From Deltaproteobacteria bacterium (GTDB lineage Bacteria > Myxococcota_A > Polyangia > HGW-17): 39,321 nt of DNA. Location of the stretch: the NCBI GenBank assembly GCA_016937155.1, contig JAFGWM010000017.1, positions 1 to 39,321 of the forward strand. The letters run 5' to 3'. A program made the translations under genes and the position numbers. How positions within the stretch are numbered: position 1 is the stretch's first letter; each line of letters begins with the position of its first letter. The notes under the pieces were generated by a model. That model searched no databases. It was not told the DNA's origin and was given only the letters and a program-made list of their open reading frames with translations. Of the stretch, positions 24,977 to 33,939 are shown piece by piece.

Positions 24977-26239
24977 ATGGATAAAATAGTTGTTAACGGC
25001 CCCTCCAGATTATCAGGAAATGTCAGTATCAGCGGGGCTAAGAACAGTGCCCTTCCTTTGATTTGTGCGAGTCTTCTGTCCCCCGGGCTGAATATCATTC
25101 ATAATGTACCCAGACTCGGAGATGTAAGGACAATATTAAAACTTCTTGCAATTATGGGCGCTGAAGTTGATCTTAAATGGCCCACAGTGGAAATTAATAC
25201 CGCTGATATAGATAATCTTCATGCTCCGTATGAACTGGTCAAAACAATGAGAGCGGCCATTTTGGTTTTAGGGCCCCTTGTTGCAAGGTACGGAAGAGCA
25301 AGAGTAAGTCTTCCAGGTGGATGTGCAATTGGCGCACGTCCTGTCAATCTTCATCTTACTGCACTTGAAGCAATGGGTGCGGATATAAAAATAGTCAACG
25401 GATATGTTGAGGTCAAATCTTCCCGGCTGAAGGGTGCGGTTATAAAGTTTCCTCAGGTCACGGTTGGGGGTACTGAAAATATCATGATGGCTGCAACCCT
25501 AGCAGAAGGTACCACAGTAATTGAAAATGCTGCAAGGGAACCTGAAATAGAGGATCTCGCTATTTTTCTTAACAAAATGGGTGCCAGAGTTCATGGGGCC
25601 GGTACCGGTGTTATAACAATTGAAGGTGTGAATTCATTAAAGGAGGCAACTCACAGTGTAATTCCGGACAGGATTGAAACAGGCACCTTTATGGTGGCTG
25701 CAGCAATAACCGGGGGAGATGTCCTGCTTGAGAATGTTGAGCCACTTCATGTGACGGATATTATCAATAAAATGGAAAGCTGTGGTGTCGGGATTGAAAC
25801 TTCAGGAACTACAATTAGAGTCAGGGGCCCTGAGATAATACACCCCGTTGATGTTATTACTCAGCCATATCCGGCTTTTCCCACAGACATGCAGGCCCAG
25901 TTTATGGTTCTTGGTCTTAAGGCTTCAGGAACGAGTGTTATCACTGAAAGTATTTTTGAGAACAGGTATATGCACGTTCCGGAATTGATGAGAATGGGGG
26001 CTGATATTGTCATAAACGGGCGTACAGCAATGATTCATGGTGGTAAACCAGTGAGCGGTGCGACAGTTATGGCAACTGATCTCAGAGCCAGTGCATCCTT
26101 GCTTCTTGCCGGACTTATAGCTGAAGGCGAAACAGAAGTTCTTCGTGTATATCATCTGGATCGTGGATATGAAAGAATTGTTGAAAAACTGAATTCTCTT
26201 GGGGCAAACATCCGGAGAGTAAGCAGTAAATTCTATTAA
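24977..26239 (+). CDS. murA: UDP-N-acetylglucosamine 1-carboxyvinyltransferase
   Basis: 420 residues, standard length. It transfers enolpyruvate from PEP to UDP-GlcNAc, the first committed step of peptidoglycan synthesis in the cytoplasm. Visible are [10 protein letters not shown] (catalytic Lys region), the [12 protein letters not shown] loop with the active Cys targeted by fosfomycin, [22 protein letters not shown] and FPTDMQAQF. All catalytic elements are intact. It begins 2 bases after the ClpX-like stop, so translation is likely coupled. Confidence 0.95.
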   Translation: MDKIVVNGPSRLSGNVSISGAKNSALPLICASLLSPGLNIIHNVPRLGDVRTILKLLAIMGAEVDLKWPTVEINTADIDNLHAPYELVKTMRAAILVLGPLVARYGRARVSLPGGCAIGARPVNLHLTALEAMGADIKIVNGYVEVKSSRLKGAVIKFPQVTVGGTENIMMAATLAEGTTVIENAAREPEIEDLAIFLNKMGARVHGAGTGVITIEGVNSLKEATHSVIPDRIETGTFMVAAAITGGDVLLENVEPLHVTDIINKMESCGVGIETSGTTIRVRGPEIIHPVDVITQPYPAFPTDMQAQFMVLGLKASGTSVITESIFENRYMHVPELMRMGADIVINGRTAMIHGGKPVSGATVMATDLRASASLLLAGLIAEGETEVLRVYHLDRGYERIVEKLNSLGANIRRVSSKFY

Positions 26240-26285
26240 TTGTAATTCAAAATCAAGTGATTATATAACGGGGAATATGCAGTTT

Positions 26286-28763
26286 TTAAAAAAATGATCT
26301 GTTTATAGTGACACCACAGCCTTTACAGGAACATCCTGAAAGTTTGTGCTGTTTTTTCCCTGAAAGTGTTATTGTTGCAGTGGTTTTTTTAATGTTTTCT
26401 TTATTCAGAAGGATCTGATAACTGCTTACGTTTCTTTTCCCTTTGATTATTGCTGTTCTGGTCTGACCGGAGCTTATATTAAATTCAGCTAGAAAACTGT
26501 TGGAGAAATGTTCAGTTACTTCCAGTTGGAGTTTATTATTTAAAAACACTTTTCTTCCTGTTTTCTGGTTTTTATCATTATAACTGAATACCGATTTTGT
26601 GGTTGATTTATCCAGTGCGTTCACAAGAGTTATGCGCTCCACCTGAAAATTATTATTTCTCACAATGAACAGATCGGAATACTTATTGTTCCATATGTCT
26701 TTTGCCAAGGCAGGCTTATTATCTTTAGTGTGTGCTTTTTCAGAAACAACAAGACCATTTGAATCTCTGGATATATCTATTTCAGTAGTTTTTCCCTCTG
26801 AATCCGTGACTGTTCTTTTAACCATGTATCCATCGGTAAATTTTCTTTGCACACTGGATATCATTTTCCCGTTTTTGTACTTTTCAATTGTCAGCAGATT
26901 ATGAGAATCAAATTTTCTGATTTCTCTGTAAACAATTTTCCCGTTAATTGATGTAGATGCGTCAGCACTCATTTTCCAGCCGGCATCGCTGTATGATGTG
27001 ACAAGGGATTTAACTTTTTTCTCAAGAGGCCAGGATTGTATGAATGATTTTTGCAGTCCTGATATCGTGTATGTCCAGGAGGATTCATAAATAGGAATAC
27101 TGTTTTCATTCTGCTCGGAAACCGTCAGGAGTTTTCCCGCTGTGTCATAGGTTCTGAGTATTTTATGGATGGTTCCTGAAGTTGAGGCTGTAGAACAACT
27201 GGTGCATCCTTTACTCAGGCGGCTCAATGCCCTTGTCCCATCTGCATGAAACCATTCTTCCTTTATCAGACGTCCTCTTTTATCGTATTGATATTTAACA
27301 ATGCTGCCATCTGGCCATTTGGATTTCAGAGGTGGGGTTCCTGTTCCATCCAGGAGCTCTTTTTTGACAAGAAGGTTTTTAGGACTCCATGTGTACTTGA
27401 TCATTTCAGTTACATATTTACCTTTTATGATTTTTTCCAGGGTGGTGTTTCCTCTTGAATCATACTCGTATTCAACTCTGGAAGGATCAGGGGAGTTCTT
27501 CAAAATGAGTTCCTTTGAAGCAATCTGACCTTTAGATGTATATGAAATTTTCTCTGTATCCAGCAGCTCTTCCATGTAATATCTTTTAATTGAAACTACA
27601 CGTGAAAGGCTGTCATAAGTGACTTTGGACTTTTCGAGAGCAGGTAGTTTTGTTTTAACCAGAGCAGTTTTTAACTCTTGGTCTGAGCGAATTTCATCAT
27701 CTGTTGCAGTGCACTCAAGTTCATGAAGATTTCCCCGGTACAGTTCTATAAAATCCAGTATACCCTTTTGATTGTAGGATCTTTTTTCCCTGTATATCAG
27801 AGCTCCATTATCATTCTGACGTTCTCTGTATACAAGTTTCCCACTTTCATCGTAACGACTGCGTTCAGTTTCAATGGTTCGATTTCCCGATTTCCTTACC
27901 TCTTTCAGTCGATGTCCCATTTTATCAACAGTGGACTCAAAGGATATTTTATTTCCTTCTTTTGTGATGGATGTGCCGTTTACTTTCCATGGTGTCAGCC
28001 ATTTGAAAGTTGTTGAAGTTGAAAGGCTTCCATCTGCCCAGAATTCAGATTGCGAGACAATCTGGCCTTTCTCATTGTAAACTGATTTGCGGTGAAACTC
28101 AGGAAAATTATCCGGACTGGTTTTTTTCTCGACCTTATGTATTTTATTTTCGGAAACCTTTAATTCCAGAAATGTCTGGCCGGTATATTCACCAAAACGG
28201 TTCCATTCCTGAATTTTAACTGGAATATTATTGTTGTCGACGGTAATGACAGATTTGGCTGTCAGGTTTCCAAAGATATCATTTTCTTCAGCACTATATT
28301 TATTTTTTCCGGTGGAAGTTATACAGGTTGTTCCCTCCAGATTCCCTCGGAGATCCCATTTTTCCATACAGACTTTTTTCGGTGTGGTTTTATAAACCGT
28401 TCTGGAAGAATGATCTGATTCTTCAAAATGCCTGATGGATTCAGGGATTTTTCCCTTGCCATAAGTAATATCCCAGTGTTCAAAAGGTGTTCCCTGAGTG
28501 TCAAGTTTTTCCACCCTGATGACATTATTATCTGCAAAAGTGAATTTGAAGGGTCCCTTTGGGTTTTCAAGGAAACCAAGTGGCCTGTGAAAGATATCTT
28601 CTGTTAAAAAAGCATACCTTGTAACTTTGGGTCTGACTGTTTTTGGGGGAATCCTCTGTGATGAATTTCCCTGCTTTGTACCGGATTTTTTTTCCTCTGT
28701 TTTAGGGGAACATCCGATTGAAAATAGAACTGATAACATTAGTGCAAAATAAATATTTTTCAT
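26286..28763 (-). CDS. Large lipoprotein built of YD/RHS-like repeats
   Basis: 825 residues from the ATG at 28763, where GGAG precedes the start; a start eight codons upstream is less well placed. The signal peptide ends FSIGC (lipobox) before a Lys-rich linker. Almost the whole mature chain is made of short beta-hairpin repeats with Y(D/N)..G.l....., for example YDSRGNTTLEKI, YQYDKRGRLIKEE and RTYDTAGKLLTV, as in YD/RHS shells. There is no RHS core autoproteolysis motif (DPxGx18DP) or toxin tail. Instead it ends with a Cys cluster (GCSCKGCG). It is probably a surface or periplasmic protein; the function is unknown. The gene converges on murA. Confidence 0.7.
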   Translation of the reverse strand: MKNIYFALMLSVLFSIGCSPKTEEKKSGTKQGNSSQRIPPKTVRPKVTRYAFLTEDIFHRPLGFLENPKGPFKFTFADNNVIRVEKLDTQGTPFEHWDITYGKGKIPESIRHFEESDHSSRTVYKTTPKKVCMEKWDLRGNLEGTTCITSTGKNKYSAEENDIFGNLTAKSVITVDNNNIPVKIQEWNRFGEYTGQTFLELKVSENKIHKVEKKTSPDNFPEFHRKSVYNEKGQIVSQSEFWADGSLSTSTTFKWLTPWKVNGTSITKEGNKISFESTVDKMGHRLKEVRKSGNRTIETERSRYDESGKLVYRERQNDNGALIYREKRSYNQKGILDFIELYRGNLHELECTATDDEIRSDQELKTALVKTKLPALEKSKVTYDSLSRVVSIKRYYMEELLDTEKISYTSKGQIASKELILKNSPDPSRVEYEYDSRGNTTLEKIIKGKYVTEMIKYTWSPKNLLVKKELLDGTGTPPLKSKWPDGSIVKYQYDKRGRLIKEEWFHADGTRALSRLSKGCTSCSTASTSGTIHKILRTYDTAGKLLTVSEQNENSIPIYESSWTYTISGLQKSFIQSWPLEKKVKSLVTSYSDAGWKMSADASTSINGKIVYREIRKFDSHNLLTIEKYKNGKMISSVQRKFTDGYMVKRTVTDSEGKTTEIDISRDSNGLVVSEKAHTKDNKPALAKDIWNNKYSDLFIVRNNNFQVERITLVNALDKSTTKSVFSYNDKNQKTGRKVFLNNKLQLEVTEHFSNSFLAEFNISSGQTRTAIIKGKRNVSSYQILLNKENIKKTTATITLSGKKQHKLSGCSCKGCGVTINRSFF

Positions 28764-28866
28764 CTTTAGACTCCAGCGACGGGTCATTATACTTCCTGCA
28801 TGGAAAAAACTTACCCTTTTTCCAGTGCAATTAAAATTTTTTCAGTTTGAATAAAGAAGAAGAGGA

Positions 28867-29883
28867 TCAATTGTATGAAACTCCATCAGGAAGTTTCAAT
28901 TCAACATGCTTTGAAAGGGTTCTGGCAGCTTTCTCGTAGGCTCCACTATCAGGATCAGGAAGTACAACACTCAGGTGAATTATAAAATCTCCGCTGCCGC
29001 CGGTATTCTGAACACCATGACCCTTTATTCTGAGAACAGTATTTCCATTGCTTCCTCTGGGAATGGATACAACGATGCTTTTTCCAAGTGGAGTCTGAAT
29101 GCTGAGTTTAGTGCCAAGCAGGGCTTTTTCTATTGTAATGGGAAGTGTGAAATGAATATCGTTTCCTTCTCTGGTGAAATGATCGTGACTTTTTACCCGA
29201 ACTGTCAGGAGAAGATCCCCAGGGTTTCCTCCATAGGGTGAAGGAGAACCCTGTCCCCGAACCCTGATTTTTTTCCCGTCCTGCGCCCCTGGTGGAATTC
29301 GGACTTTCAGGGTTTTTGGCACCCTGACTATTCCCTGTCCCTCACATGAATGGCAAAATCCCGAATTTCTGGTACGTCCCGCACCGTGGCAGACTCTGCA
29401 TTTTTCGGTGGAGTTTAACTGAATCTCGATCTGATCACCGTTTACCGCCTGTTTGAAATCAAGTTGGATCTCTGTTGTCAGATCTTCACCCTTTATGGAG
29501 TGAGAACGGTTACGCGTTTTTCCGAAAGAACTGAAAATATCGCCAAATATGAAATGGAGGAAATCATCCTGAGATGAAAAGTTTTCGCTTCCATTAAAAT
29601 TCCACCCTCCCTGTTGCCCCCGGGCACTGGCATACTGCCTTGCCTGCTCAGGATCAAAACCTGGTTTAGTCGCCATATCACCGAATTCATCGTATAGTTT
29701 TCGCTTATCAGGATCTCCAAGAATCTCAAAGGCAGCACCAATTTCCTTGAAACGTTCTGTTGCAGACGGGTTATCGGCATTACGGTCGGGATGATATTTT
29801 TTTGCCAGTTCCCGGTAGGATTTTTTTATTTCATCCTCAGAGGCTGTTTTTGGAACTCCTAAAATGCTGTATAAATCTTTCAT
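28867..29883 (-). CDS. dnaJ: DnaJ-family co-chaperone with half zinc finger
   Basis: 338 residues from the ATG at 29883 (AGGA upstream). The J domain (1-67) has HPD at 31-33. A Gly/Phe-rich stretch (about 85-125) follows. The zinc-finger region has only two CxxCxGxG units (Cys 162/165 and 177/180) instead of the usual four. The two C-terminal beta domains (about 185-330) are present with PPGAQDGKKIRVRGQG and PLGKSIVVSIPRGS. It stimulates the ATPase of a DnaK partner. With one zinc centre rather than two it is an unusual intermediate between DnaJ and CbpA. No dnaK or grpE lies nearby. It is divergent from the WxxGxW lipoprotein gene. Confidence 0.88.
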   Translation of the reverse strand: MKDLYSILGVPKTASEDEIKKSYRELAKKYHPDRNADNPSATERFKEIGAAFEILGDPDKRKLYDEFGDMATKPGFDPEQARQYASARGQQGGWNFNGSENFSSQDDFLHFIFGDIFSSFGKTRNRSHSIKGEDLTTEIQLDFKQAVNGDQIEIQLNSTEKCRVCHGAGRTRNSGFCHSCEGQGIVRVPKTLKVRIPPGAQDGKKIRVRGQGSPSPYGGNPGDLLLTVRVKSHDHFTREGNDIHFTLPITIEKALLGTKLSIQTPLGKSIVVSIPRGSNGNTVLRIKGHGVQNTGGSGDFIIHLSVVLPDPDSGAYEKAARTLSKHVELKLPDGVSYN

Positions 29884-30063
29884 GATGAATCCTGATTGTA
29901 AATATGCAAATTGCTTCAAATCATATACATCCGTAATGTAAACACTGAAGAGATATGTTCAAGGTATGGTTTTGAATATTTCAAACTATGCAGAAAAAAA
30001 AACTTCAATGAACCTTTTTATGTGCTATCTAACTACAAGTATATAAGTTTCGGGAGGTTTTTT

Positions 30064-31020
30064 ATGCGGTGGTGTCTACTTATAGTAAGTGTTTTAATAT
30101 TTTCAGGTTCTTCAGGGTGTTATATGGGGCAGCCATATCAGGAAAGAACCGTAACGGTGACAACTCCACCGAATGCAGCTCCGACGGCAAATGGAGTTGA
30201 AACAACTCAGGATTATGATTATTCAGGCGAGACATCCTATGTTGACAGTGTTCCTGAGCCACCGGCTCTGAGATATGAATATGTTCCTGATCCCCCTTCC
30301 CCGGATTATGTTTGGATACCAGGTTACTGGAGATGGAGTAGCAATGAGTATATCTGGATAAGTGGCAGATATTCAGTACGCAGAGCAGGGCTTTACTGGA
30401 GACCGCCCACATACCTCGGTGGCAGATATTATCCTGGAAGATGGCTAAGAGGTGTTATTCCGTCCTGGCATTATTCCAGAAGGATAAGACCAGGGCAGTA
30501 TTATGGTGGAAGTGGGTACAGAGCTATTAGAAACAGACCTGGAAGATATTATTCACGTCCCCGCCGGAGAACGGGAGATACAGGTTACAACCATCATTCT
30601 GGACACAGTCCAAATCATAACAGAGGCGTAAATACGAGAAGACATTATTACTCCACAAGGAATCCCGATGGAAACCATCAAAGAGAAAGAAACAATGGAG
30701 TAAGGGGAAGAGAAAGGATAAATTCAAATCATAGTGGTGTAAGAAATCGTCACAACAGAAATTCACCTTCTGGTCATCATAATTCAAGAGTAAGAAGAAA
30801 TCCTTCAGGAAATCACAATAATAATGGTGCCGCCTACAATCCACGCTCGGGTAATTCCCGGCATAGAGTTGGTAATTCCTCCCGTGTTCGAAGCAGGAGA
30901 AAAAAGGATTCCAGTTCTTCGGGGAAAAGGAATTCGGTGAGAAATTCAAGAAGTAATCCATCCGGAAATAACTCTACCAGAAGAGGAACCACGGCCAGAT
31001 CCCGTTCCAGAAGACGTTAA
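30064..31020 (+). CDS. Lipoprotein with WxxGxW repeat and Arg/Ser/Asn/His-rich tail
   Basis: 318 residues from the ATG at 30064 (GGGAGG upstream); the longer open frame from 29911 is rejected. The lipobox is SSGC (Cys about 19), followed by a Thr/Pro linker and then YVWIPGYWRW...YIWISGRY, two YxWxxGxW/Y units of the family first noted in BcpO-like proteins. From about residue 105 the chain is very basic, with many Arg, Tyr and later Asn/His/Ser (RRRTGDTGYNHHSGHSP and similar), ending in RSRSRRR. Such a tail suggests binding to nucleic acid or to anionic envelope polymers; this is inference. It has no enzyme motif. Confidence 0.72.
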   Translation: MRWCLLIVSVLIFSGSSGCYMGQPYQERTVTVTTPPNAAPTANGVETTQDYDYSGETSYVDSVPEPPALRYEYVPDPPSPDYVWIPGYWRWSSNEYIWISGRYSVRRAGLYWRPPTYLGGRYYPGRWLRGVIPSWHYSRRIRPGQYYGGSGYRAIRNRPGRYYSRPRRRTGDTGYNHHSGHSPNHNRGVNTRRHYYSTRNPDGNHQRERNNGVRGRERINSNHSGVRNRHNRNSPSGHHNSRVRRNPSGNHNNNGAAYNPRSGNSRHRVGNSSRVRSRRKKDSSSSGKRNSVRNSRSNPSGNNSTRRGTTARSRSRRR

Positions 31021-31061
31021 GATTAAAAAATATATGTGGGAAAAAGTATAAATACAGTGAG

Positions 31062-31754
31062 TTACATGCTGAATGGCGGGAGACAGTATGTTGCAGTATC
31101 CGAGCTCATTGGAATCGTGGAACAGTCGTATTCAGTTCTGCATTCTGAAGCATTCTCACATGGCTTAAGGCAGTAATTGGCCATCATTGCATTAACACAT
31201 ACTCCGCCCTCATCAGCACAGATGTCGGTTGATGCTTCAGGATCGCATTCAGTTGTACAGTAACCTCCAGGAAGAGTGATAAACCCTGAAAGATCTGTCA
31301 TACATGTTGCTTCTGTGTCACCGATATCATTACACTGCGAGCTATCACCACAACCACTTCCGACACTTCCATCACCTTCGACTGTGCACAGGGAATAGTT
31401 GATAGTTAAGCAGTCACTGCTGCATGAGAGTGTACCACCACTGTAACCGGCAGATTCACAAGTGACATCACCAAAGTTAGTACCATCACATACTTCTGAT
31501 GTATCAACAGTTCCATTTCCACAATCTGGAGTGGTGTTATTTGTTGTGTTATTTGTTGTGTTGTTGGTCGTATTGTTTGTTGTGTTATTTGTTGTGTTGT
31601 TGGTCGTATTGTTCGTGGTGTTATTTGTTGTGTTGTTGGTTGTATTGTTTGTTGTGTTATTGCTTGTATTGTTGCTTGATGAAGAACTGTCGTCATCGCA
31701 ACCCATTGTAAAAACAGAAAAAATGAAAAAAATTATCGCAAAACCTGTTCTCAT
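31062..31754 (-). CDS. Lipoprotein with (NNTT)n stalk and Cys-rich domain
   Basis: 230 residues. The signal peptide ends FTMGC (lipobox Cys19), then DDDSSSSS, then 12 tandem NNT(T/S) units (about residues 28-75) forming a likely unstructured stalk. The head has one CGNG.VDTSEVCDG repeat with C..AGY.GGTLSCSSDC, then a disulfide-rich domain of about 110 residues (CGDSSQCND, GGYCTTECD, CADEGGVC, YCLKPC). Similar stalked Cys-rich lipoproteins occur on Myxococcota surfaces. Function is unknown. GGAGG precedes the ATG. Confidence 0.78.
   Translation of the reverse strand: MRTGFAIIFFIFSVFTMGCDDDSSSSSNNTSNNTTNNTTNNTTNNTTNNTTNNTTNNTTNNTTNNTTNNTTNNTTPDCGNGTVDTSEVCDGTNFGDVTCESAGYSGGTLSCSSDCLTINYSLCTVEGDGSVGSGCGDSSQCNDIGDTEATCMTDLSGFITLPGGYCTTECDPEASTDICADEGGVCVNAMMANYCLKPCENASECRTEYDCSTIPMSSDTATYCLPPFSM
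31533..31676 (-). repeat. Tandem 12-bp repeat encoding the NNTT stalk
   Basis: Twelve 12-bp units in frame. On the plus strand the units fall into three classes, TGTGTTATTTGT, TGTGTTGTTGGT and CGTATTGTTTGT, and the trio recurs about three times, giving a 36-bp higher-order period. Copies differ mostly at synonymous positions, so the amino acids stay NNTT while the DNA drifts. Length change by slippage or recombination would alter only the stalk length. Confidence 0.85.
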
Positions 31755-31899
31755 GATTACCTCCGGAAAGTGAGAAAATTACCGATTCTTTAATCAAACT
31801 GACCTGTATATTTATTCCACTAATGAATTATAAGTCAAATACTTTATATGAATTTTTCAATTGTAGTTTCAGGTGTTTTTTATTTTTAACACCGCCATG

Positions 31900-32283
31900 T
31901 CACATCCAGTGTTCTGAATTTTCAATACATCCCTGATAATGCGAGATATTTACATTATCATCTCTATTTTTTACTATGGATACTATGTCCATCCTGATTT
32001 CCTGAAATTCAGTAATATCGAGTTGTTCCAGATATAAACTTACAGCTTTTAAAAACTTTTTTTGTTTGAAAAAATCTACGGTTTCCACTGGAAGTCCAAA
32101 AACTTCTGCAGCACGTGTTCTCACTTCAATAAACACCAATATGTCATCTTTTTTGGCAATGATATCTATTTCGCCGACATTTTCAAAAGTGATATTTCTT
32201 CCTACTATGGAATAGCCCTTTTGAACGATATGTTCCAGAGCATAATCTTCGCCTTCTTTTCCAAGTTCATGTCTTTTATCCAT
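31900..32283 (-). CDS. yraN: YraN/UPF0102 family nuclease-like protein
   Basis: 127 residues from the ATG at 32283, which has GGGAG upstream; the open frame extends 17 codons further without support. The family pattern is clear: HELGKEGEDYALEHI, GYSIVGRNITF, the endonuclease-like GEIDIIAKKDDILVFIEVRTR (GEID and EVR catalytic core), FGLPVETVDFFKQKKF. It belongs to the PD-(D/E)XK-type restriction-endonuclease-like fold and is commonly a housekeeping protein of unclear role. It is divergent from the NtrC-type regulator. Confidence 0.9.
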   Translation of the reverse strand: MDKRHELGKEGEDYALEHIVQKGYSIVGRNITFENVGEIDIIAKKDDILVFIEVRTRAAEVFGLPVETVDFFKQKKFLKAVSLYLEQLDITEFQEIRMDIVSIVKNRDDNVNISHYQGCIENSEHWM

Positions 32284-32380
32284 TTTGAAATACTCCCTTA
32301 TAGTGTTATCACTTGTTTGACGGATTTGTTGCATATTTTTTTACTGTACCTCCAGATATTTCCGTGAAGGCATTTACCAT

Positions 32381-32397
32381 ATGGCCCCTTCGGCCAT
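32381..32397 (+). promoter_or_regulatory. Perfect hairpin just upstream of the NtrC-type regulator start
   Basis: ATGGCC and GGCCAT form a perfect 6-bp stem around CCTTC, followed within 5 bases by the GGAG ribosome site (32402-32405). There is no T run, so it is not a terminator. It could limit ribosome access or be an operator; no function is shown. Confidence 0.35.
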
Positions 32398-32412
32398 TTA
32401 TGGAGAATCAGA

Positions 32413-33825
32413 ATGGATAGTGATTTAAAAGCTGTTTTAATTGTTGATGATGAAGCTAATATCAGAAAAATAATAAGTGTTCAGTTAAGCCGCCACGGTT
32501 TTGAAACTGTTACAGCTTCAGATGGACTTAAGGCTCTGGATATTCTTAATAAGAGGACTGATATATCAGCAGTGATAAGTGATCTTAAGATGCCCGGAAT
32601 GGACGGTGTAAACCTTCTCCGGAACATAAAAAAAATTAATTCTAGACTTCCAGTGGTTATTTTGACTGCATTTGGAAGCATCACCGGGGCGGTTGAAGCT
32701 GTTAAAGCCGGTGCATTTGATTACATGGAAAAGCCCTTTGATAAGGAGAATCTTCTTCAGATGGTTACCAAGGCAGTCACAGCCTATGAAGAATCACAAA
32801 AAGATGCTTCCCCCGTAGAATTAAATTCTGCCACTGACGAAAACTACGGAATGATTGGTGAATCAGCAAGTCTCAAAAAAGTGGTGAATCTTATCAGGAA
32901 GGTATCATCATCAAACTCCACAGTTCTTATCACTGGTGAATCCGGGACCGGAAAAGAGCTGGTTGCATCAGCAATTCACGCATCAGGTGAACGTAGTAAT
33001 CAGACTTTTATGAAAGTAAACTGTGCGGCTATACCTGAGAATTTCATGGAAAGTGAGTTCTTCGGTTATGAAAAAGGTGCTTTTACAGGTGCACAGACAG
33101 CCAAACCCGGAAGGTTTGAACTTGCAGATGGCGGTACTTTGCTTTTGGACGAAGTTGGAGAGATTCCTTTTGCTATGCAGGCCAAATTACTCAGGGTTCT
33201 TCAGGAAAATGAATTTGAAAGGGTGGGAGGGATTAAAACAAGGAAAGTTGATGTGAGGGTTCTTGCAAGTACAAACAGGAATCTCACTGATGAAATTGCA
33301 GCGGGAAATTTCAGAGAGGATTTGTATTATCGTCTTAATGTACTTCCTGTAAATGTTCCCCCTCTCAGAGACAGGTCTGAGGATATTCCAGTTCTTGTGA
33401 ATTATTTCATGGAAAAATTCAGAACAGGCCCTGAAGCAATTGAGGTTTCATCTGATGCAATGAAAAAACTGAAATTATATCCGTGGCCTGGAAATATCAG
33501 AGAACTTGAAAATGTAATAGAGCGAACATTACTCCTTTCAGATGGCCATGTTATTGAAAAGGAGGATCTTCCGCCGGAAATAGCCGGTCTCGATTCCAGA
33601 GCGGTACTTCCCGGGGCGGTGTCTGAAAAAATGGAAAATTTTTCTGACAGCGGTTTAAAGGAAGTGGTGAGAAGAGAAACCAGCAGGGTAGAAAAAGAGC
33701 TTATTTCCAGAGCTCTTGAATCTACACAGTGGAATGTTACCAGAGCAGCAAATATTCTGAGAATCAGCCGCAAGGGGCTCCAGTTGAAAATGAAGGAACT
33801 GGGACTCCGGGAAAATGAAAAATAA
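32413..33825 (+). CDS. Sigma-54-dependent response regulator, NtrC family
   Basis: 470 residues in three parts. A receiver domain has acidic DDE (12-14), phospho-acceptor D57 (ISDLKMPGMDG) and K107 (EKPFD). A sigma-54 AAA+ domain follows with Walker A GESGTGKE (174-181), the GAFTGA loop (222-227) that contacts sigma-54, and the Walker B region GGTLLLDEVGEIP. A C-terminal Fis-type helix-turn-helix (NVTRAANILRISRKGLQLKMK) completes it. It would activate sigma-54 promoters when phosphorylated. The cognate histidine kinase is not in this window. A kinase gene follows 114 bases downstream but is Ser/Thr type. Confidence 0.93.
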   Translation: MDSDLKAVLIVDDEANIRKIISVQLSRHGFETVTASDGLKALDILNKRTDISAVISDLKMPGMDGVNLLRNIKKINSRLPVVILTAFGSITGAVEAVKAGAFDYMEKPFDKENLLQMVTKAVTAYEESQKDASPVELNSATDENYGMIGESASLKKVVNLIRKVSSSNSTVLITGESGTGKELVASAIHASGERSNQTFMKVNCAAIPENFMESEFFGYEKGAFTGAQTAKPGRFELADGGTLLLDEVGEIPFAMQAKLLRVLQENEFERVGGIKTRKVDVRVLASTNRNLTDEIAAGNFREDLYYRLNVLPVNVPPLRDRSEDIPVLVNYFMEKFRTGPEAIEVSSDAMKKLKLYPWPGNIRELENVIERTLLLSDGHVIEKEDLPPEIAGLDSRAVLPGAVSEKMENFSDSGLKEVVRRETSRVEKELISRALESTQWNVTRAANILRISRKGLQLKMKELGLRENEK

Positions 33826-33939
33826 TTATACCTTGTCATTAGTACCGATTGTTGCTACCATGTCTTCATGTATTCACAAGGAACCAGTGTTTCCCTGAAT
33901 ACTTCTTAAAACTGGCTTAATTCCGGGAGGCTGCATGGT

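Noticed and set aside
30527-30961. A 144-codon minus-strand open frame across the basic tail of the WxxGxW protein
   Set aside because: Phe/Asn/Tyr-rich shadow of a low-complexity region; no ribosome site and no protein-like domain.
31462-31773. Open frames on the plus strand across the NNTT repeat (Val/Leu- and Cys/Tyr-rich)
   Set aside because: They are mirror readings of the 12-bp repeat opposite a lipoprotein gene with a clear lipobox and ribosome site.
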